Shown: positions 47,940 to 61,169, counted from the stretch's first letter. The stretch: 64,000 nucleotides of DNA from Heterocephalus glaber (GCF_000247695.1 NW_004624854.1:5414135-5478134), one strand, 5' to 3'. The notes: a model not told the origin generated them from the letters alone. Translations and numbers: made by a program.

Positions 47940-49840
47940 AAGATGATTGGCTTCAAGTTCAGGGAAGGGATTGACCTGCATTCAAAGGAGAAAGAGAAGC
48001 AAGGGAGGAAATGAATTTGCCTAAAGTGCCCTGATTAAGGCAGGGTAGAATTACCAGGTTCCAGAAGAAGGTATTTGGGGTAGTCCATACACCTTTTCCA
48101 TTTGATCCCTTAGTTACCCTCAAAGGACAGAAATCACTGTAGTTTTAGGGCGGGTCTCTAGGGTGGTCCTATTTATGCCCTTTTCATGCTCCCTCCCCTA
48201 GGGGGAAAAAACCCCCCAGAATACAGGGAAGCCAAGGAGGAAGGAGGGGCCTACTGATAGTCAGAGGGCCCTACCTATCTGCTATTTATGCCTGGATTTC
48301 CTTGAAGGTGTGACACATTCTGACATTTTATAGTACAGGACAAAGTAAATGAAACTCATTAATCCTAACTGTTATCAGTCGATTAAGTAGAAATGATTCA
48401 AAGGAGATCCTTTCCTATTCTGATAAGAGGAAGGAATGAAAGGACAGGAGAGATTTGAACATTAAAAATAGGTACATTGTTGGGAGGGTCATTTAAAAAG
48501 GAAAATTATTTTCTAAAAAAACAGGAAGATGAAGAGTAAAGACATAGAAAACATACTTCAGATTTGGCCTTGAACTGGTTTCAATATTTGATAGACAGTG
48601 GCCCGAGTTATGATTTTTGCTATATGCAGATGCCAAACATGGCAGCTGTGCTGCGAAATTGTTGTTGTTATAAGCATTTTTGACTTTGTTCTAACGGAGC
48701 ATTGTTCTCTGAAAATTTCCAACACTACCTCAGTATCCTCTGCCTTCTAAAATGCCAGAGCTCCACAGCCTTCAATGTTCAGCAGTTCAACACACAAGGA
48801 TGCACCTTAGGCAAGATGTGAGACCCGACACCCAGGAGTAAGATGAATCAAAGGTAGCCCCATTCCCAAGGGGCTCCCGGTGTGGGGTGAATACAACTGG
48901 TGATGGGGTGCACGGAAAACATAACCACATAAAAAAGTATATTTGTTACTTCCCAAAAATGACCAGAGTCCTCACTGTTTGTATCCATTATGTAATCACT
49001 GAAACAAGTCCAGCTAAATTATTCAAAAGTCTCCAAATGCCAATTCCTTTTCATTTTAAATAACAAGCATCCCTGAGAGGGATGATTTTTCAGAACGATG
49101 ACTAAGGGGAAAATATTTTCCAGCAGGGTTTTTGCAAAGGAGGAAAAAAAATCATTACTTCCATCCCTACATCCCACATTCCACACCACCCCTGGGTGTA
49201 AAAATATTTGTATTTAAATAATTTTAAATGTCATACATTTATGATTAAAAGCAATTCTGGGCTCAGAGAAACAGAAATTACTGACTTTAAATCAATGAGA
49301 AAGATTAAATTTTCCTCAAAGGAAAATTTCATGAGATTCAAAGGTAGTTTAAATGAAGTTACTGGATTAAGCCCATTGGTTACAGATGATCCGTGGTGGT
49401 CACCGAAATCCCTGCTACCTCCAGGGACAGGAGTGTACAGGACATTCTAGGAAGAGGCTTTATTTCTCCATGTGATCTTTCCTTACTCCTTTCTCTTCCC
49501 CATCTTTAAGTACCCCAGGACTACATTTACACAAAATGCTTTGTTTCCTTCAAAACCACGCTCCCCTACCCCTTACCTCTGGTTGGTGTGTTATTCTCAT
49601 TTTCCCTGCTCCCATCCTTTCTCTGGAACACACAGCCTCTCTGTGCATCATCCGCCCCATCCAGAGAACAGCATTTGCTTGGCCACAGTGAATGGTTCAC
49701 GTGTGGGCATCTCAGCCTTTACCAAGGAAGAGACAGAGCAGGAAGATGGGGAGGGGATCCCTGGGGTTCTGCTTGGTTCTGGTTAGTCTGGGGGTGTCGA
49801 TGTGCATAGGATCTAGTGCTCAGTTGTTTGGTCAGCCTGT
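47940..49840. other. Intergenic stretch, nothing firmly recognised
   Basis: No gene or confidently named repeat. The frames at 49472-50072 overlap low-complexity and SINE sequence. Confidence 0.45.
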
Positions 49841-49849
49841 TTGTTTTGT

Positions 49850-50040
49850 TTGTTTTTGCTTTTGCAGTGCTGGGGAACGGACCCAGGCATTTACTGACTC
49901 ATACCTCCAGCCCTTTCAAAGTATTACTTTGAGACAGGATCTCACTAAGTTGCCCAGGTTGGCCTCAAACTTGAGATTCTCGTGCCTCAGCTTCCTGAGA
50001 AGCTGGGATAACAGGTATGGGCCACTGTACTCAGCTGTTT
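49850..50040 (-). repeat. B1-dID dimeric SINE (antisense)
   Basis: GTGCTGGGGAACGGACCCAG (antisense ID half), then CAGGATCTCACTAAGTTGCC and GTGCCTCAGCTTCCTGAGAA (antisense B1 half). Confidence 0.88.
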
Positions 50041-50094
50041 TTAATTTTAAGATACAATTAATATTTCATTAGTAGACTTTAGGTAAAGTAGATT

Positions 50095-50480
50095 ATTCTC
50101 CATAATGTGGGCGGGCCTTATCTGATCACTTGAAGGCCTTATGTACAGAAGACAGGGTCTTCCCAAAGAAGAACGAATTATTCTCCAGACTGCAGTCTAG
50201 AAACCCTGCCTGAATTTGCAGCCTGCTTCCCTGCAGAATTTGTCCTCAAGACTGCAGCATCAACCCCTGCCTGAGTTTCCAGCATGCTGGCCTGCCTCAC
50301 AAATTGTGCCCGCAATCGTGTGAGCCAACTCCTTCAAGTCCCTCTCTTTCTCTCCCTTCCTCCCGCTTCCTCCTATTGATTCTGTTTCTCTGGAGAACTC
50401 CTGCTATTGCACTAAAGTTGTATCTTCATCCTTGAATTACTCAGGCTTTTATTTGTCTGTTTTCACCAGCTTGAGTTACA
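50095..50480 (+). repeat. MaLR-type LTR (3' half)
   Basis: AATGTGGGCGGGCCTTATCT, ATCGTGTGAGCCAACTCCTT and TTCTGTTTCTCTGGAGAACT are typical of an ancient MaLR LTR end. Confidence 0.75.
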
Positions 50481-50614
50481 CTTCTATCACTTGAAAGGAA
50501 AGTCTAGAACTGTCCTAAGTGTAAGTGGTAGGGATCCTCTATAGGTTAAAAAAAAATGGAAGATTCTCCCAGAATGCTTCCTTCCTTATCAGTTACTATG
50601 CAACACGGTACTTA

Positions 50615-50702
50615 ATGGCAGAGATTGTGTCTGATGCTTTCTGCTACTGCCATTGCTTAGAATTCTTGGCACTTGGTCAGCTGAATAAATGTTGGCTGAC
50701 CT
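50615..50702 (+). repeat. L2 3' end
   Basis: GGCAGAGATTGTGTCTGATG, then CTTGGCACTTGGTCAGCTGA and ATAAATGTTGGCTGAC. Confidence 0.65.
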
Positions 50703-50924
50703 GAATGGCAGGAGGAGATGGCCTGCAGGACCCAGCTCTTGGGATAGTACTTTTATTTGGATGTACAGATGCCCTGATGCTGAAGAAGCCCAAAGGTGAT
50801 TATGGGTTTTTATCGTCTGGGTATCAATATACACAGGTTTTGTACAATATACACTGGATGTTTGGATTGGACAGTGCACGCTGCTTAACTCCAGCAGCCT
50901 TCCAGGAGCACTAGACAGCCCATG

Positions 50925-51310
50925 GCTACCATAACACACCACAAACAACAGGAACCTGCTGTCTCTCAGCTTTGGATGCTAGAAATCCAAGTGGGCAGGG
51001 CCCTATTCCCTCTGAAGGTGCCATGGAAGTGACATTTCCAGACCTTTCCCCAAGTTTCCAGTGGTTCCTTGGCTTGTGGCAGTGAAACTCCAGCCTTCAC
51101 ATGGAATTCTCTGTCTGTATTTGACAAATTTCCCCCTTTTATAGACACTGGTGTTATTGGCTCACAGGCCCACCGCACCCCAGTATGATCTCCTCTTAAT
51201 TAATCACACTTGGGACAGTTGTCTCCAAGCAAGGAAGCATATTCCGAGATACTAGGGGCCAGGACTTCAATGTGAATTCTGAGAGGAGACAAGTCAACTC
51301 CTAGCAATTG
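50925..51310 (-). repeat. MLT1-type LTR (antisense)
   Basis: GGCTACCATAACACACCACA, TAGAAATCCAAGTGGGCAG and CACTGGTGTTATTGGCTCAC, then CAGGACTTCAATGTGAATTC. This is the antisense MLT1 order. Confidence 0.8.
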
Positions 51311-51740
51311 TGTGTGTTCTCTCAACTTTCAGAGCCATGTGAGTGACCAGAGGACAAGAATGCTGGTTTGCAGAGCCAGGGGCACATTGATAACTCTGCC
51401 CACTTGGCCCCATCGCCCCCGCTAGATGCTCCCAGGTCAAACCTCGAATTTCTATTCTGGCAGCACCAGCCTTGACTTAAAATGCAGCTGATGAGCCTCC
51501 CCTTGCTTCTGCCCTAGTGAGTCCCTTTCCTTCTCCAATATTTTCTACTTTTAAAAAACTCTATTTCTGCCTCTTCTCAGAAGAGCAAATAATCTAGAAA
51601 TAAGAGTTAGAAACCACAGAAAAAGAAAGGAGGAGATGAAAAAGAGTTTCAAGATAAAGTTGCTAAAAATGGCAAATATTTTGTTTTCTTGACACATAGA
51701 ACAGAGACAAGAACGCTTCAAAAAGGAACTCGCTGAGGTT

Positions 51741-52079
51741 CTAGCTGCTTGTTCCACTCAGGCAGGGCACTCCGAAGACAGGGCCGTTCATTCTGCCGCT
51801 GCAATCTCTGTGTTGCTGCAGGAGTAGGCCATTGCTCCTGACCCTGGCCAGAGTTGGCCCGGGTGACTGGGGAGAGGGAATGTACTGAGATGAAGCAATG
51901 GGTTCTGGGAGGAGGTCAGGGAGTCTGAAGACAGCCACGGGGTCCCATGTGCCATCTCGGTCGTGCTTGCTGTCTGTCACAGGCATGGACTCTTGCAACC
52001 CTCCAGCATGGTCCCTGGTGCCTGAAGATGCGTGAACACCTGGCTTGTGTCTGTTGACAATATCACATAGCTCCTCCAC
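51741..52079 (-). other. Unrecognised 112-codon open frame
   Basis: The frame begins MEELCDIVNRHKPGVHASSG and runs through GC-moderate sequence free of recognised repeats. No domain, signal peptide or membrane segment is apparent. It could be a decayed coding exon or chance. There is no convincing splice or promoter context. Confidence 0.15.
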
Positions 52080-52524
52080 GCCAAGTAAGCCAACACCGGA
52101 TTAGAGCCCCAGCCCTTCGCATAAAAGACTCAGATTCTAAATTCAAGGAAGAATTAAAAATAAAAATTTTAGAATGCACTGGCAATGTTCATACTACTGC
52201 TATGGATGGATACATAACATTATAGCATGATTTTAAAAGACATATCTTGTTTTAATACTAAAATAAAAATGTGATTAAATTTGGTCTAACTCCTGGCTCA
52301 CAGTCAGTGCTCAAGAAATGCTGGTTAAAACAAATTACAGAAGGGGGGAACCTGGTGTGTTCCAAAACAAATAAATCAAAACTAGCTAGTGTAGTGGTAT
52401 TTTTTCTATTCTCTGAGAGCAAAATACAAGTCAAGAAATGTAAATCGCAAATAAAGGTACGTCCTTAAGTTTCAGGTTAAGATGCATATTACTTTCTAGT
52501 CACACTTAAGATGTGACACTTCGG

Positions 52525-52830
52525 GCCAGGAGTGAGCATTCTAGGAGGCTGAGGGAGGAGGATCATGAGTCTGAGCCCAGCCTGAGAAACTTAGTAACTN
52601 NNNNNNNNNNNNNNNNNNNNNNNNNNNNNNNNNNNNNNNNNNNNNNNNNNNNNNNNNNNNNNNNNNNNNNNNNNNNNNNNNNNNNNNNNNNNNNNNNNNN
52701 NNNNNNNNNNNNNNNNNNNNNNNNNNNNNNNNNNNNNNNAAGAACAAGAACAAGAACAAGAACAAGAAAAAAATAATAAGAAAAATAATAAGAATGTGGA
52801 TGTGGCTTGGTCATAAAGTCAATATTGTAT
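52525..52830 (+). repeat. B1-dID SINE containing an assembly gap
   Basis: GGAGGCTGAGGGAGGAGGAT and CAGCCTGAGAAACTTAGTAA precede the N run. After it come AAGAAC units and ATGTGGATGTGGCTTGGTCA, a probable ID half. Confidence 0.75.
52600..52739. other. Assembly gap (140 N) inside a SINE
   Basis: The N run interrupts a B1-dID element. It is followed by a short AAGAAC tandem repeat (52740-52768), so the break is probably an unresolved A-rich or simple-repeat linker. Confidence 0.99.
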
Positions 52831-53293
52831 GTAAATTATAATTTTTAAGGTAGTATACTATTTTAAGCCTTTATGGCATCATGATAAAATAGATCTAAGT
52901 AACTATTCATTCCAATTAAAAAGTATCTCACTAGTGGAAAAAGTGAGTAATTTCAGAATAGCAGTAAGTTCTAAGTTATTCTGCTAAAATGTGTTTTCAG
53001 CAGCTCATCAAAGTGGTTTGCAAAGCATAGGGGCAGAAAGCAGAACACTCCTGACCCGATTCCAAGCGGGAGGCCAGCAGGGATGCAAGTTGTGAGAACA
53101 TGACGGGTCCCCAGCGCACCTTAGGGCAAAGGCTGGAGTCTGCTCAGGCGCTCTGGAGAAAGGCAGCTATAAATTACAGAGTTTAAAATATCTGTGTAAT
53201 GCTGGCTTGCCTTGGAATAAGATCGGTTTCCTAAAAACTCTTGTGAGCATCTTTGAGTAACTTCCATAAATAGAGGAATCTGGAGAATAAAAA

Positions 53294-53308
53294 GCTCTCT
53301 CTCCCACT

Positions 53309-53359
<51 letters not shown>

Positions 53360-53392
53360 CCTCCCTGCCTCCCTCCCTCCCTCTGTCTCTCT
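53294..53392. repeat. CT microsatellite / polypyrimidine tract
   Basis: (CT)n of about 20 pure units grading into CCCT and CCTT units. The purine-pyrimidine asymmetry could favour H-DNA. Confidence 0.95.
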
Positions 53393-53434
53393 GAGTCTTC
53401 TCTTACCCTTCACTAAAGGTCCTCATCTCAGCCT

Positions 53435-53650
53435 GAAGCAGTGGTCTTTCAGCTGAGGTGACTTTGCACAAAAGCAGATATTTGGTGTTGTCCAGAAACA
53501 TTTCTTATCGTCACCTGAGGGGCCAGGCGGAGGGCTGCTCCCAGCTCCCAATGGGTAGGGGCCAGGGATGCAGGGCACAGGATGCCCCTCAAGGCATGCC
53601 AGCCCCAAATATCCATAGTTCGGAGACTGAGAAACAATGGCCTAGAGGTA
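53435..53650. repeat. MER5-type hAT transposon fossil
   Basis: GCAGTGGTCTTTCAGCTGAG at one end, GTTGTCCAGAAACATTTCTT, GTAGGGGCCAGGGATGCAGG, and GACTGAGAAACAATGG at the other. Confidence 0.75.
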
Positions 53651-53739
53651 TCAATGGGGTGAGGGTGGTATTGGCCCACAGACAAGTAGAATATTTTCAT
53701 AATTGGACTCCAAGGGCCCTTTGAAACCCACATAAGCTG

Positions 53740-55640
53740 GCAACCTTACAGACCAACAATTGCAGTAAAGAAATCCAGTTTTCAAATTGGATGAGTGAAG
53801 AAAGCTCAGAGAGGATTGCTTTATTATTCGCCCCACCCCTTCCCCCAAGTAACAGTTCCAAAAGCATTGTAGTAAACAGTCAGATGCTACCTTGGTATTC
53901 TTTATCCCATCCCATCCCTTTGGGTATTTTGCTTTGTTCTTCTCCCTCTCCAAACCCTCATTCCAGACTCCAGTTAACTGTCAGGTCCCAGGTCTCCTTT
54001 TAGGGAAGTTATTTTGTGGATCATAATGGGGTTTTTGTCATCTGCAAGCTCGAGGGAACTTCAGTGTGATTTTACTTTCACACACCAACAGTCACAGTGA
54101 ATGCCTTTCTCTCTTGAAAATCACACAGCAAGTTTCTATCCCCCATCCAGTCCTCTGTCCCACCTGCCAGAGCTCTGCACTGACTGTGCCGGTGACCCTA
54201 GTGGTCTTCAGGCTGCCACCAGAGGGTGGAACAGTGTCTGCTCACAGTAAACCCACTTGAGTGGGGGTTAGTGCAACTAAAATTTCAGCCAGTGTCAGAG
54301 GCTTTCAAAGTACAACTGTGCAGTGTTAGGAACGTCAGTTATATTCGTAGGAACCAAACACATAACTTTAAGCAAATAAGCACCATTTAGCAAAATTACC
54401 TGTGAATGCCCTTCCAACAAACAGAATGCAAGAGAAAAAAGGGAATGACCCATATAATTAACCTGTAAAAAATAGCAAGGACCCATATAATTAACCTGTA
54501 CAAAGTGACACACAATATACTTTTAACAGTAAGAATCATAGAATGTCGCCCTGCTCAGATGGGCTACATGACAGACTCTCCTTAGGGTTTTTTCTTTTTT
54601 CCTCTCTCTTGCTTTCTTTTGGTGATGAAGGAATGAAAGACAGAGTTGGGCACACTCATCTAGGGAAGCTGTCAAAGTCAGAACTGGAAACAGAATGAGT
54701 CTTCCTCCACAAGAATAAAAGGCCCAAAACACAAGACTATGCTGTTGCCAGGCAGACTTCCGGTGCTTCTTTTTCTCCCTTTTTCTCTCTTAGCCCAAAT
54801 TCCCAGCTCTTTGGATAAACTATTTTGGAAATTAGAAAACTTTTTAAAATGCAAATAATGCCTTTAAAAAAAAGTCGTAAACACCCACGACATTTTTATG
54901 TGTAGTGACTTGACGCCAGCCATGAATATTCATGGGTGTATTGGGATCTATAAATGTCATTCGTATATTCATATACATTCGTATACCAGATTTCCAAATC
55001 TAGTTGTTTTTATTCACCTCCCAGGACAGGAGTGCATCTGACATTTTGACAGCATAGTAGCCACCGTGCAGTTCCATCATGGGAATTTGAATTATGGACA
55101 GGCTTATGGTGATGGTAAAAATGTATTTCTTGATGGTTTCTTTCCAGTCATGTAAAAGAGAAGCAGTCAGTACTTTTCTGCAGAATTGCTTCTCTCCCCC
55201 TGCTCTGCAGAGGGGCCCTGGCACAGGGCATAGTTAGAGCTGCTGATAGATTCGTCTCTGCAAACCATATTCTGTGCTTTCTGTAATCATACCTAAAATA
55301 TGTAAGTAAGGCACACAACCCAATTTAATTTCATCTTCATCTTCAGACTTGAAAATAAGTGTTATTTCTTGGCAAGTGTATTTGGCAAGTTTTCTACTTA
55401 AACCGCATATATGATATGATACCAATCTTTTAAAATCGTGTGTGTGTGCTTACAGACAAAAAGTCTATATGAATGCTTAGCAAGATGTTAACAGTGGTTT
55501 TCTTTCATTGGCAGGGCTTTCCTTTATATTTGTGTGTATTTTTTGAAAAGCTTATTTATTTCTTTAGTACTCAGAAAAAGTATGTATTAAGAATAAAATG
55601 ATTATGTAAAAACTTCTCAGATGACACTTTGTCCTTCTGA
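53740..55640. other. Intergenic stretch, nothing firmly recognised
   Basis: No gene or confidently named repeat. A local duplication (ACCCATATAATTAACCTGTA) occurs at about 54448-54467 and 54481-54500. Confidence 0.5.
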
Positions 55641-55649
55641 TTCACTGGA

Positions 55650-56400
55650 ATTTGCATAGTTCTATTTATTCAACAAATATTTTTGGAAGACTTGCCATGT
55701 TCAAGGCCCAGTGCTAATAGCTGTTTGATGAATACTTTTACTATGTCACAGAGATGAAGCCTGTAAGTTAACAGAGGTGCCTGTTATGTGCTCAGAGCTA
55801 CCTGCTGTAAGCTCAGGGTCCATTGGAACACAAAACAATGTCCTTGTCTTCAGGAGCTTATATACCATCCACACATAAAGCAAACATAAATAACAGTGAT
55901 GTGTGCTGTGAAGGAGATACTCTTGGGTAATGTCATAGATGGTGACTGGGACAGTGTGGTTGCCCTAACTGGGGTGGTCAGGGAAGGGGTCGCTCAGGAG
56001 GTCACATCTGGGTTGAGGCTGGAATCTTAGGAGGAACCTTGATGAAGACAGGACCTTGAACAGAAGGAGTAACAAGAGGAAAAGACCAAGATGCAGGTAA
56101 GTTTGGTGTATTCAAGGAGCAAAAACAAAGACAGACAGGGAGCAGAGAAGGAAGAGAACTAAGCAGAAACTCATTGTGCAGCCTTCAGAAGAGGAGAAAG
56201 TGCTTAGATTTGCTTCTCATCACTATGAAAAGTCGTTGGTAAGTTATTGGTAGAGAGGTGGCATTCCCTGGCTTACATTTGCTAAAGACCCTGCTTGCTG
56301 TGAGTCACTAGTAGATTTGAGGAGACAAAAAATGTACACAGGGACGTCAGTCAGGATGTTGTTGAGGATGCAGCTAGAAGCCACCTCAGAAAAAGGACAA
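55650..56400 (-). repeat. Ancient L2-type LINE repeat (antisense)
   Basis: TATTCAACAAATATTTTTGG, AACAATGTCCTTGTCTTCAG, GGTCAGGGAAGGGGTCGCTC and GTTTGGTGTATTCAAGGAGC follow the order of a common antisense L2-type repeat. Confidence 0.65.
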
Positions 56401-56409
56401 CAAAGAGGG

Positions 56410-57950
56410 GAGAAACTAAAAACTTTAAATTGGGAAATTGATTTAGGGCAAAAACAGCAGAGGAGCTTCTGATCTTCCATTAGGCAGCCACTGTTATCTT
56501 TCAGTTTTTGTCTTCTGCAGTATAGCTGAGATTGCTCTCAGTATCTGTCCTCCCTTTCTTCCTATAATAGAGCTTCCCATGTTCAGGCTACACACAGGGC
56601 CATTCAATTAGACTATATTTCCTAGCTTTTCTGGCTACCAGGAGTGACCTTCTGCCTAAATTCAGACCAATGGACATAAAAAGAAGTAATGTGTACAGCT
56701 TCTAGGTTTCCTCAAGGACACAAATACAAGAGAGAAGGCGTCACTCTTCCCTTGGGCTGGAACTCAGGGCATCCACTGAGCTCTGACCAGAATGTCACCC
56801 TTGAGCCTAGTGGAGCAGCCAGATAGAGGGACTTGCTTCCCCAGGTGACCTCGGGGACAGAGGCCTCTGCCTGGCCACCAGTGCTCATCTTCCATCTATC
56901 TTCCATGAGAAAAATTAACTTCTTTCTTCTTCGAGTCCTGCTGGGGTCTGGGGTCTTTCAGTTAGATCCATTGCCCAATACCCCGGATTATTTGAGGAAG
57001 CCCAGGGAGGCATTGAAGCAGAGAAGGCAGGGCATGGCAAATGTCTTTGTGATTGATCAGCAGTTTTAATAAGAGAAAGGAACAGTTCTCTCTGCAGTGC
57101 CTCCCTGCCTGAGGTGGGAAGAAGGCATAACCAAGAGACAAAAGCAACCTAAACTCCAACCACCAAGTCAGAAGCCCAGAAACACACCTAAGCCCTGCGG
57201 GAGTTCTGACCCTCAATAAGATTTAAGGTGCTTAGTGAAGGAATATTCCAATCATGAACTCTGTATAATGTTCAGTTTGTGATTTGCTAATAAAGAAGAG
57301 ACAGGAAGATAACAGATTTGTTTTCTTTACCAGTTATTTTTAAGAGACTTTACATTTTGGATTAATTAGTCTTAATGAATAGTATGTCCTCCCTATACAT
57401 ATAGAAAAAATACCAATCTCTAAGTCAATCAAACATATTTACACACTCGGTTACACACTCAGCCTTGACCCCATTGGTGTTGGGGGACTGAGCCATCTAG
57501 TCTCATCTGATGACACTGTTCTTAAACTGGAAGCCTTACCAACGAAAACAAAAGGTCTCTCAAGGTTAAATAGGGAGAAATGGAGGCAAAGGACAGTTTT
57601 TGTATAGCAATAGTAGGTGAAGCAACCACACATGCATGATAAAATAAATTAAGTCTTACTAAACATTACCAGAGGTAAGAAAATAATCTATAAATACAGG
57701 GAAACACTGCCTCTCTTATATGGTTTTTGTGAGGATTAAAAAACAAAATGTATGTGAAGCAGCCAGCAAATTTATGTTGTTAGTTTCTCCTTTCCTGTAC
57801 TTAGTCAAGGATTCAGCTTTCAAATTTCAAAATACTTTGAAATCTGCCTTGGAGCCCTGAAAAAATAATCAAATGGTCATTCCTAGTAGTCAGATAACTT
57901 GGCTTTTCTACATCACTAAGTGTAGAGATGGGGTGAAGGGTGGAGAGAAG
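56410..57950. other. Intergenic stretch, nothing firmly recognised
   Basis: Several short open frames on both strands, none recognisable. No named repeat. Confidence 0.45.
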
Positions 57951-57959
57951 GGAGACTGA

Positions 57960-58190
57960 CATTTGTGGGTCAGTCACCTTGTGTACACTTTACATGGGTT
58001 GTTTCCTTGGTCCTCATAACTCGGTGAAGTGGCACCATCTTCCCTATTTTAACAGTAAAGAAGCTGAGTCTCAACAGAGGTTAAATTCTTTACACAGTCA
58101 TGGGACTATTAAGTGGTTGTTAACAGCAGAGCTGAAATTCAAGCCCAGGCCTTCCACGCTGGAGAGGCCTGAGCCTCGTGGTGTGTGAAA
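57960..58190 (-). repeat. MIR SINE (antisense)
   Basis: TTTTAACAGTAAAGAAGCTG, CAGAGCTGAAATTCAAGCCC and CTTCCACGCTGGAGAGGCCT match antisense MIR. Confidence 0.85.
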
Positions 58191-58329
58191 TTTGAGTGCT
58201 ATGTGGCATTCGTACACATAGTATGGGCTCTACAGCCATTTTCCACTTTCGATTTTCCTTTTTAATTCCAAGAAAAATTAAGCATTTCCTTCTTTGTGTT
58301 CCCACCTAGCATCCTGCACACACATCCCC

Positions 58330-58490
58330 TTGTAGAATAATTGTTGGTGTGTAGGCCTCCTCACGGATGCCCCTACTAGACTGCTAGCTTTCTGCAGGCA
58401 AACACCTGAGAGCTGCGTATTCTCAAGTGCCAAGTACACTACCTGCAGATCACAGGCACTCAGGAGTTATTTACTGAATCATGTACCACC
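58330..58490 (+). repeat. L2 3' end
   Basis: GACTGCTAGCTTTCTGCAGG, TCTCAAGTGCCAAGTACACT and CAGGCACTCAGGAGTTATTT. Confidence 0.6.
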
Positions 58491-58803
58491 AGTTCCCTTA
58501 GAGAAGTGATGTGTCACGGTGCAATTGCTGAAAGTTAGCCATGACAGTTTCCAGGTGTCTCTTGAGCGGTCTTCAGGTTCCAGACCTTAAGCCTCATGAG
58601 GTTTCCATGAACAGTGGCAATGACATGTATCCGAAGGCAAGTGAACTGTATCAGAACTGTCACGCACCAACTAATATAAGCAAAGACCTTTGGAGGTCAT
58701 ACTTTTTGTAACCACAGAAACCTTAATTAGTACGTTTAAAAAAAAAAAAACCTCTTCCACTCTGTGTGGCTTTGAGTGCTTGAAAAGGCTCTGAAAGGTC
58801 ACA

Positions 58804-58804
<1 letters not shown>

Positions 58805-58841
<37 letters not shown>
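58805..58841. repeat. CA microsatellite
   Basis: About 18 uninterrupted CA units. Confidence 0.96.
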
Positions 58842-58845
<4 letters not shown>

Positions 58846-59739
58846 AGCTAACATTATCCCTCTAGTACCAGGAACTTCCTGACCTGCAATCTCCCTGCGT
58901 GGAAGCTGAATCACAATAGTAAACAGAAGAGGAGCTTTTACAACAAAGTCTTTAAATACATTCATAGCTGTAGGCAACAATACTGGATTCAATTAGGCAA
59001 CCCTGACTTATTGCAGTCTTGACTGTAATTAGTTCCATTGTTTCACCAGCAAGCACAGGTCATAGAGGGGCATACTCTCCCATAGGTAATCACTCCCTGG
59101 ACCTACAAGTATGATTGGCAACTGGTAAAAATATATAAAATCTCCTCCCGTGTGTGGTAACACAAGGAGGACAAATAGTGCTGAACTACTCATTTCTATC
59201 TTTGCCAAAATGTTCTTAGTATAATCTTGCTGAGCCCATCAAAGCGTATAATAGAGTTATCACTAAGAGTGAGTGGGCAACATAGGCAGAAAGTAGAATG
59301 AAAACGAGATCATCCTGTAGGGCTCTGTGTTACGGTTGTTGTTTTACAATCTAGATTATTTTTCAGTGGTGATAGTATCAAGAACTATTAAAAAATCTGA
59401 TGTTTTATGGACTCCAGTAAAACAAATTAAATGGACAGAAATAGGAGGGAAAGGATGGTTTATTACAGCCATAGCAGTTAAATCAACCAGACTGGCCTAA
59501 TTGCCAGGTAAGAAAAAAATAAAAGCGTCATGTCCAGGAATAGTTTGAGCAGAGTCCTACATTTTCAAAATAAGTCTACATAATTCTCTACCTATCACAT
59601 ACTAATCATTACCCAAGAGGCAACTAAGAGAAAATGATCCTTTTCTGAGGAGAGTTGTGTTCAATAATCAAATTAAGGTGTGTGGATCCGGAGGAGATAA
59701 GAGATTGGAACTGGAAATATTACTGAGGAGCCATTTGTA

Positions 59740-60090
59740 GTAGTCAGCTTTCTACCTACTCAAAAAAATATCTGACACTCACAATTTAAAGGAGGAGAGT
59801 TTCATTTTGGTTCATGGTTTTATAGGGTTTAGTCCATGACTGGCTGGTTTCAAGGCAGAAGCATCATAGTGGAAGGGCACAGTAGAAGCAAGCTGCTCAA
59901 GCCATGGCAGCCAGGAATCAGAGAAAAAAAGGAGGAGCTGAGGACAAGAATACTCCCTTCCAGGTCATGACCCCAGTGACCAGGCCTCCTTTCCTACTAG
60001 CACTTTCAGCTATCAGCTGATCAAAGTATGAATCCCCTGTTGAGCTCAGTGCTCCCATGACCCATGATTGAATACAAAAGTCCCACCTCT
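59740..60090 (-). repeat. MaLR-type LTR (antisense)
   Basis: GTAGTCAGCTTTCTACCTAC, GAGAGTTTCATTTTGGTTCA, GGCAGAAGCATCATAGTGGA and CAAAAGTCCCACCTCTGAAC match the antisense LTR set. Confidence 0.85.
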
Positions 60091-60136
60091 GAACACATGA
60101 GACTTTGGGGGATGTTTTAGATCTAAAATATTAAAC

Positions 60137-60238
60137 CAGGGCCTGGTGATTTGGCTCAGTGGTTCCAGTGCCTGCCTTGCAAGCACAAGGTCCTGAGTTT
60201 GATCCCTGGTACCAAAATAAATAAATAAATAAAATAAA
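60137..60238 (+). repeat. ID SINE with AAATA-repeat tail
   Basis: GGGCCTGGTGATTTGGCTCA head and AGTTTGATCCCTGGTACC B box. Flanked by AAAATATTAAACCA and AAAATATTACACCA. Confidence 0.95.
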
Positions 60239-61169
60239 ATATTACACCATTCCAGTGTTTCAATATACCTGATGCCCATGGATGGCAGGGAGCATGGAAG
60301 TTTCATCAAATACCTTGACTGTCAGCCCACTGTTGAGTGGATTTTGTGCTTAAAAATACAAAAGCATACTATTGGCAGACTGCAAATGGTGCCAATGGCC
60401 AAAAACATGGATTTGTTTCAAGAGCCCCAGTGGTATGGCCAGAGTTCATTGATCACGGAGAACAAAAACACCATAACCTGGGAAAATTTCTATAGCAATG
60501 AGCTTCTCCATATCCCTGAGAGGGAATCAAGAGTCAACTGTAGTCAATCTCCATAGTGGACAGGGTCAGTGCCCCACGTGATGTGTCCTCTCTCATTGCA
60601 AGACAAACAGCCCAACTCTTGGTGGTAGTTGGATATCTGGCATGTACCAGCAGTCTCTGCATCAAGAACACTGGCACCTTTGTCCCCACCTGTGACAGTA
60701 GATGTTTCCCCATCTGGTGCTGTGATGGAGCCAGACAGCAATGGTGACAAGCTTGGTAGTACTGGCTTAATCATGAGTGTGTAGACTCCTAGCATGGGCT
60801 TTGTCTGAATAGTTCCAACAGCACTTATAATTACTATAGTTTGCAGCCGTAAACCATGGCCTTTCAACCTACTGATCTTTTAAGTGACACACCAAGCAGC
60901 TTGACCATTGGCAACAGCCCAAGAATCAGTGAGGATGCTACTGGCCAGAGCTGTGAGACCAGCCTTGAGTTCTGCCCAGTGAGCAAAGCAACCTCATGCA
61001 TTTGTATTTTGCTTTGCTGGCACTGAAGTTGGGCAGCCACAGTAGCCCAGTGATTACCAGGAGGTTTTAACTTGACAAAATAATGAAATGTAGGCATTTA
61101 GGGAAATGGCTTGTAGCTGAGGGCCCTACAAAGCCAGTGACTTTGCTTCCATTGGCAGAGTGAGTATTT

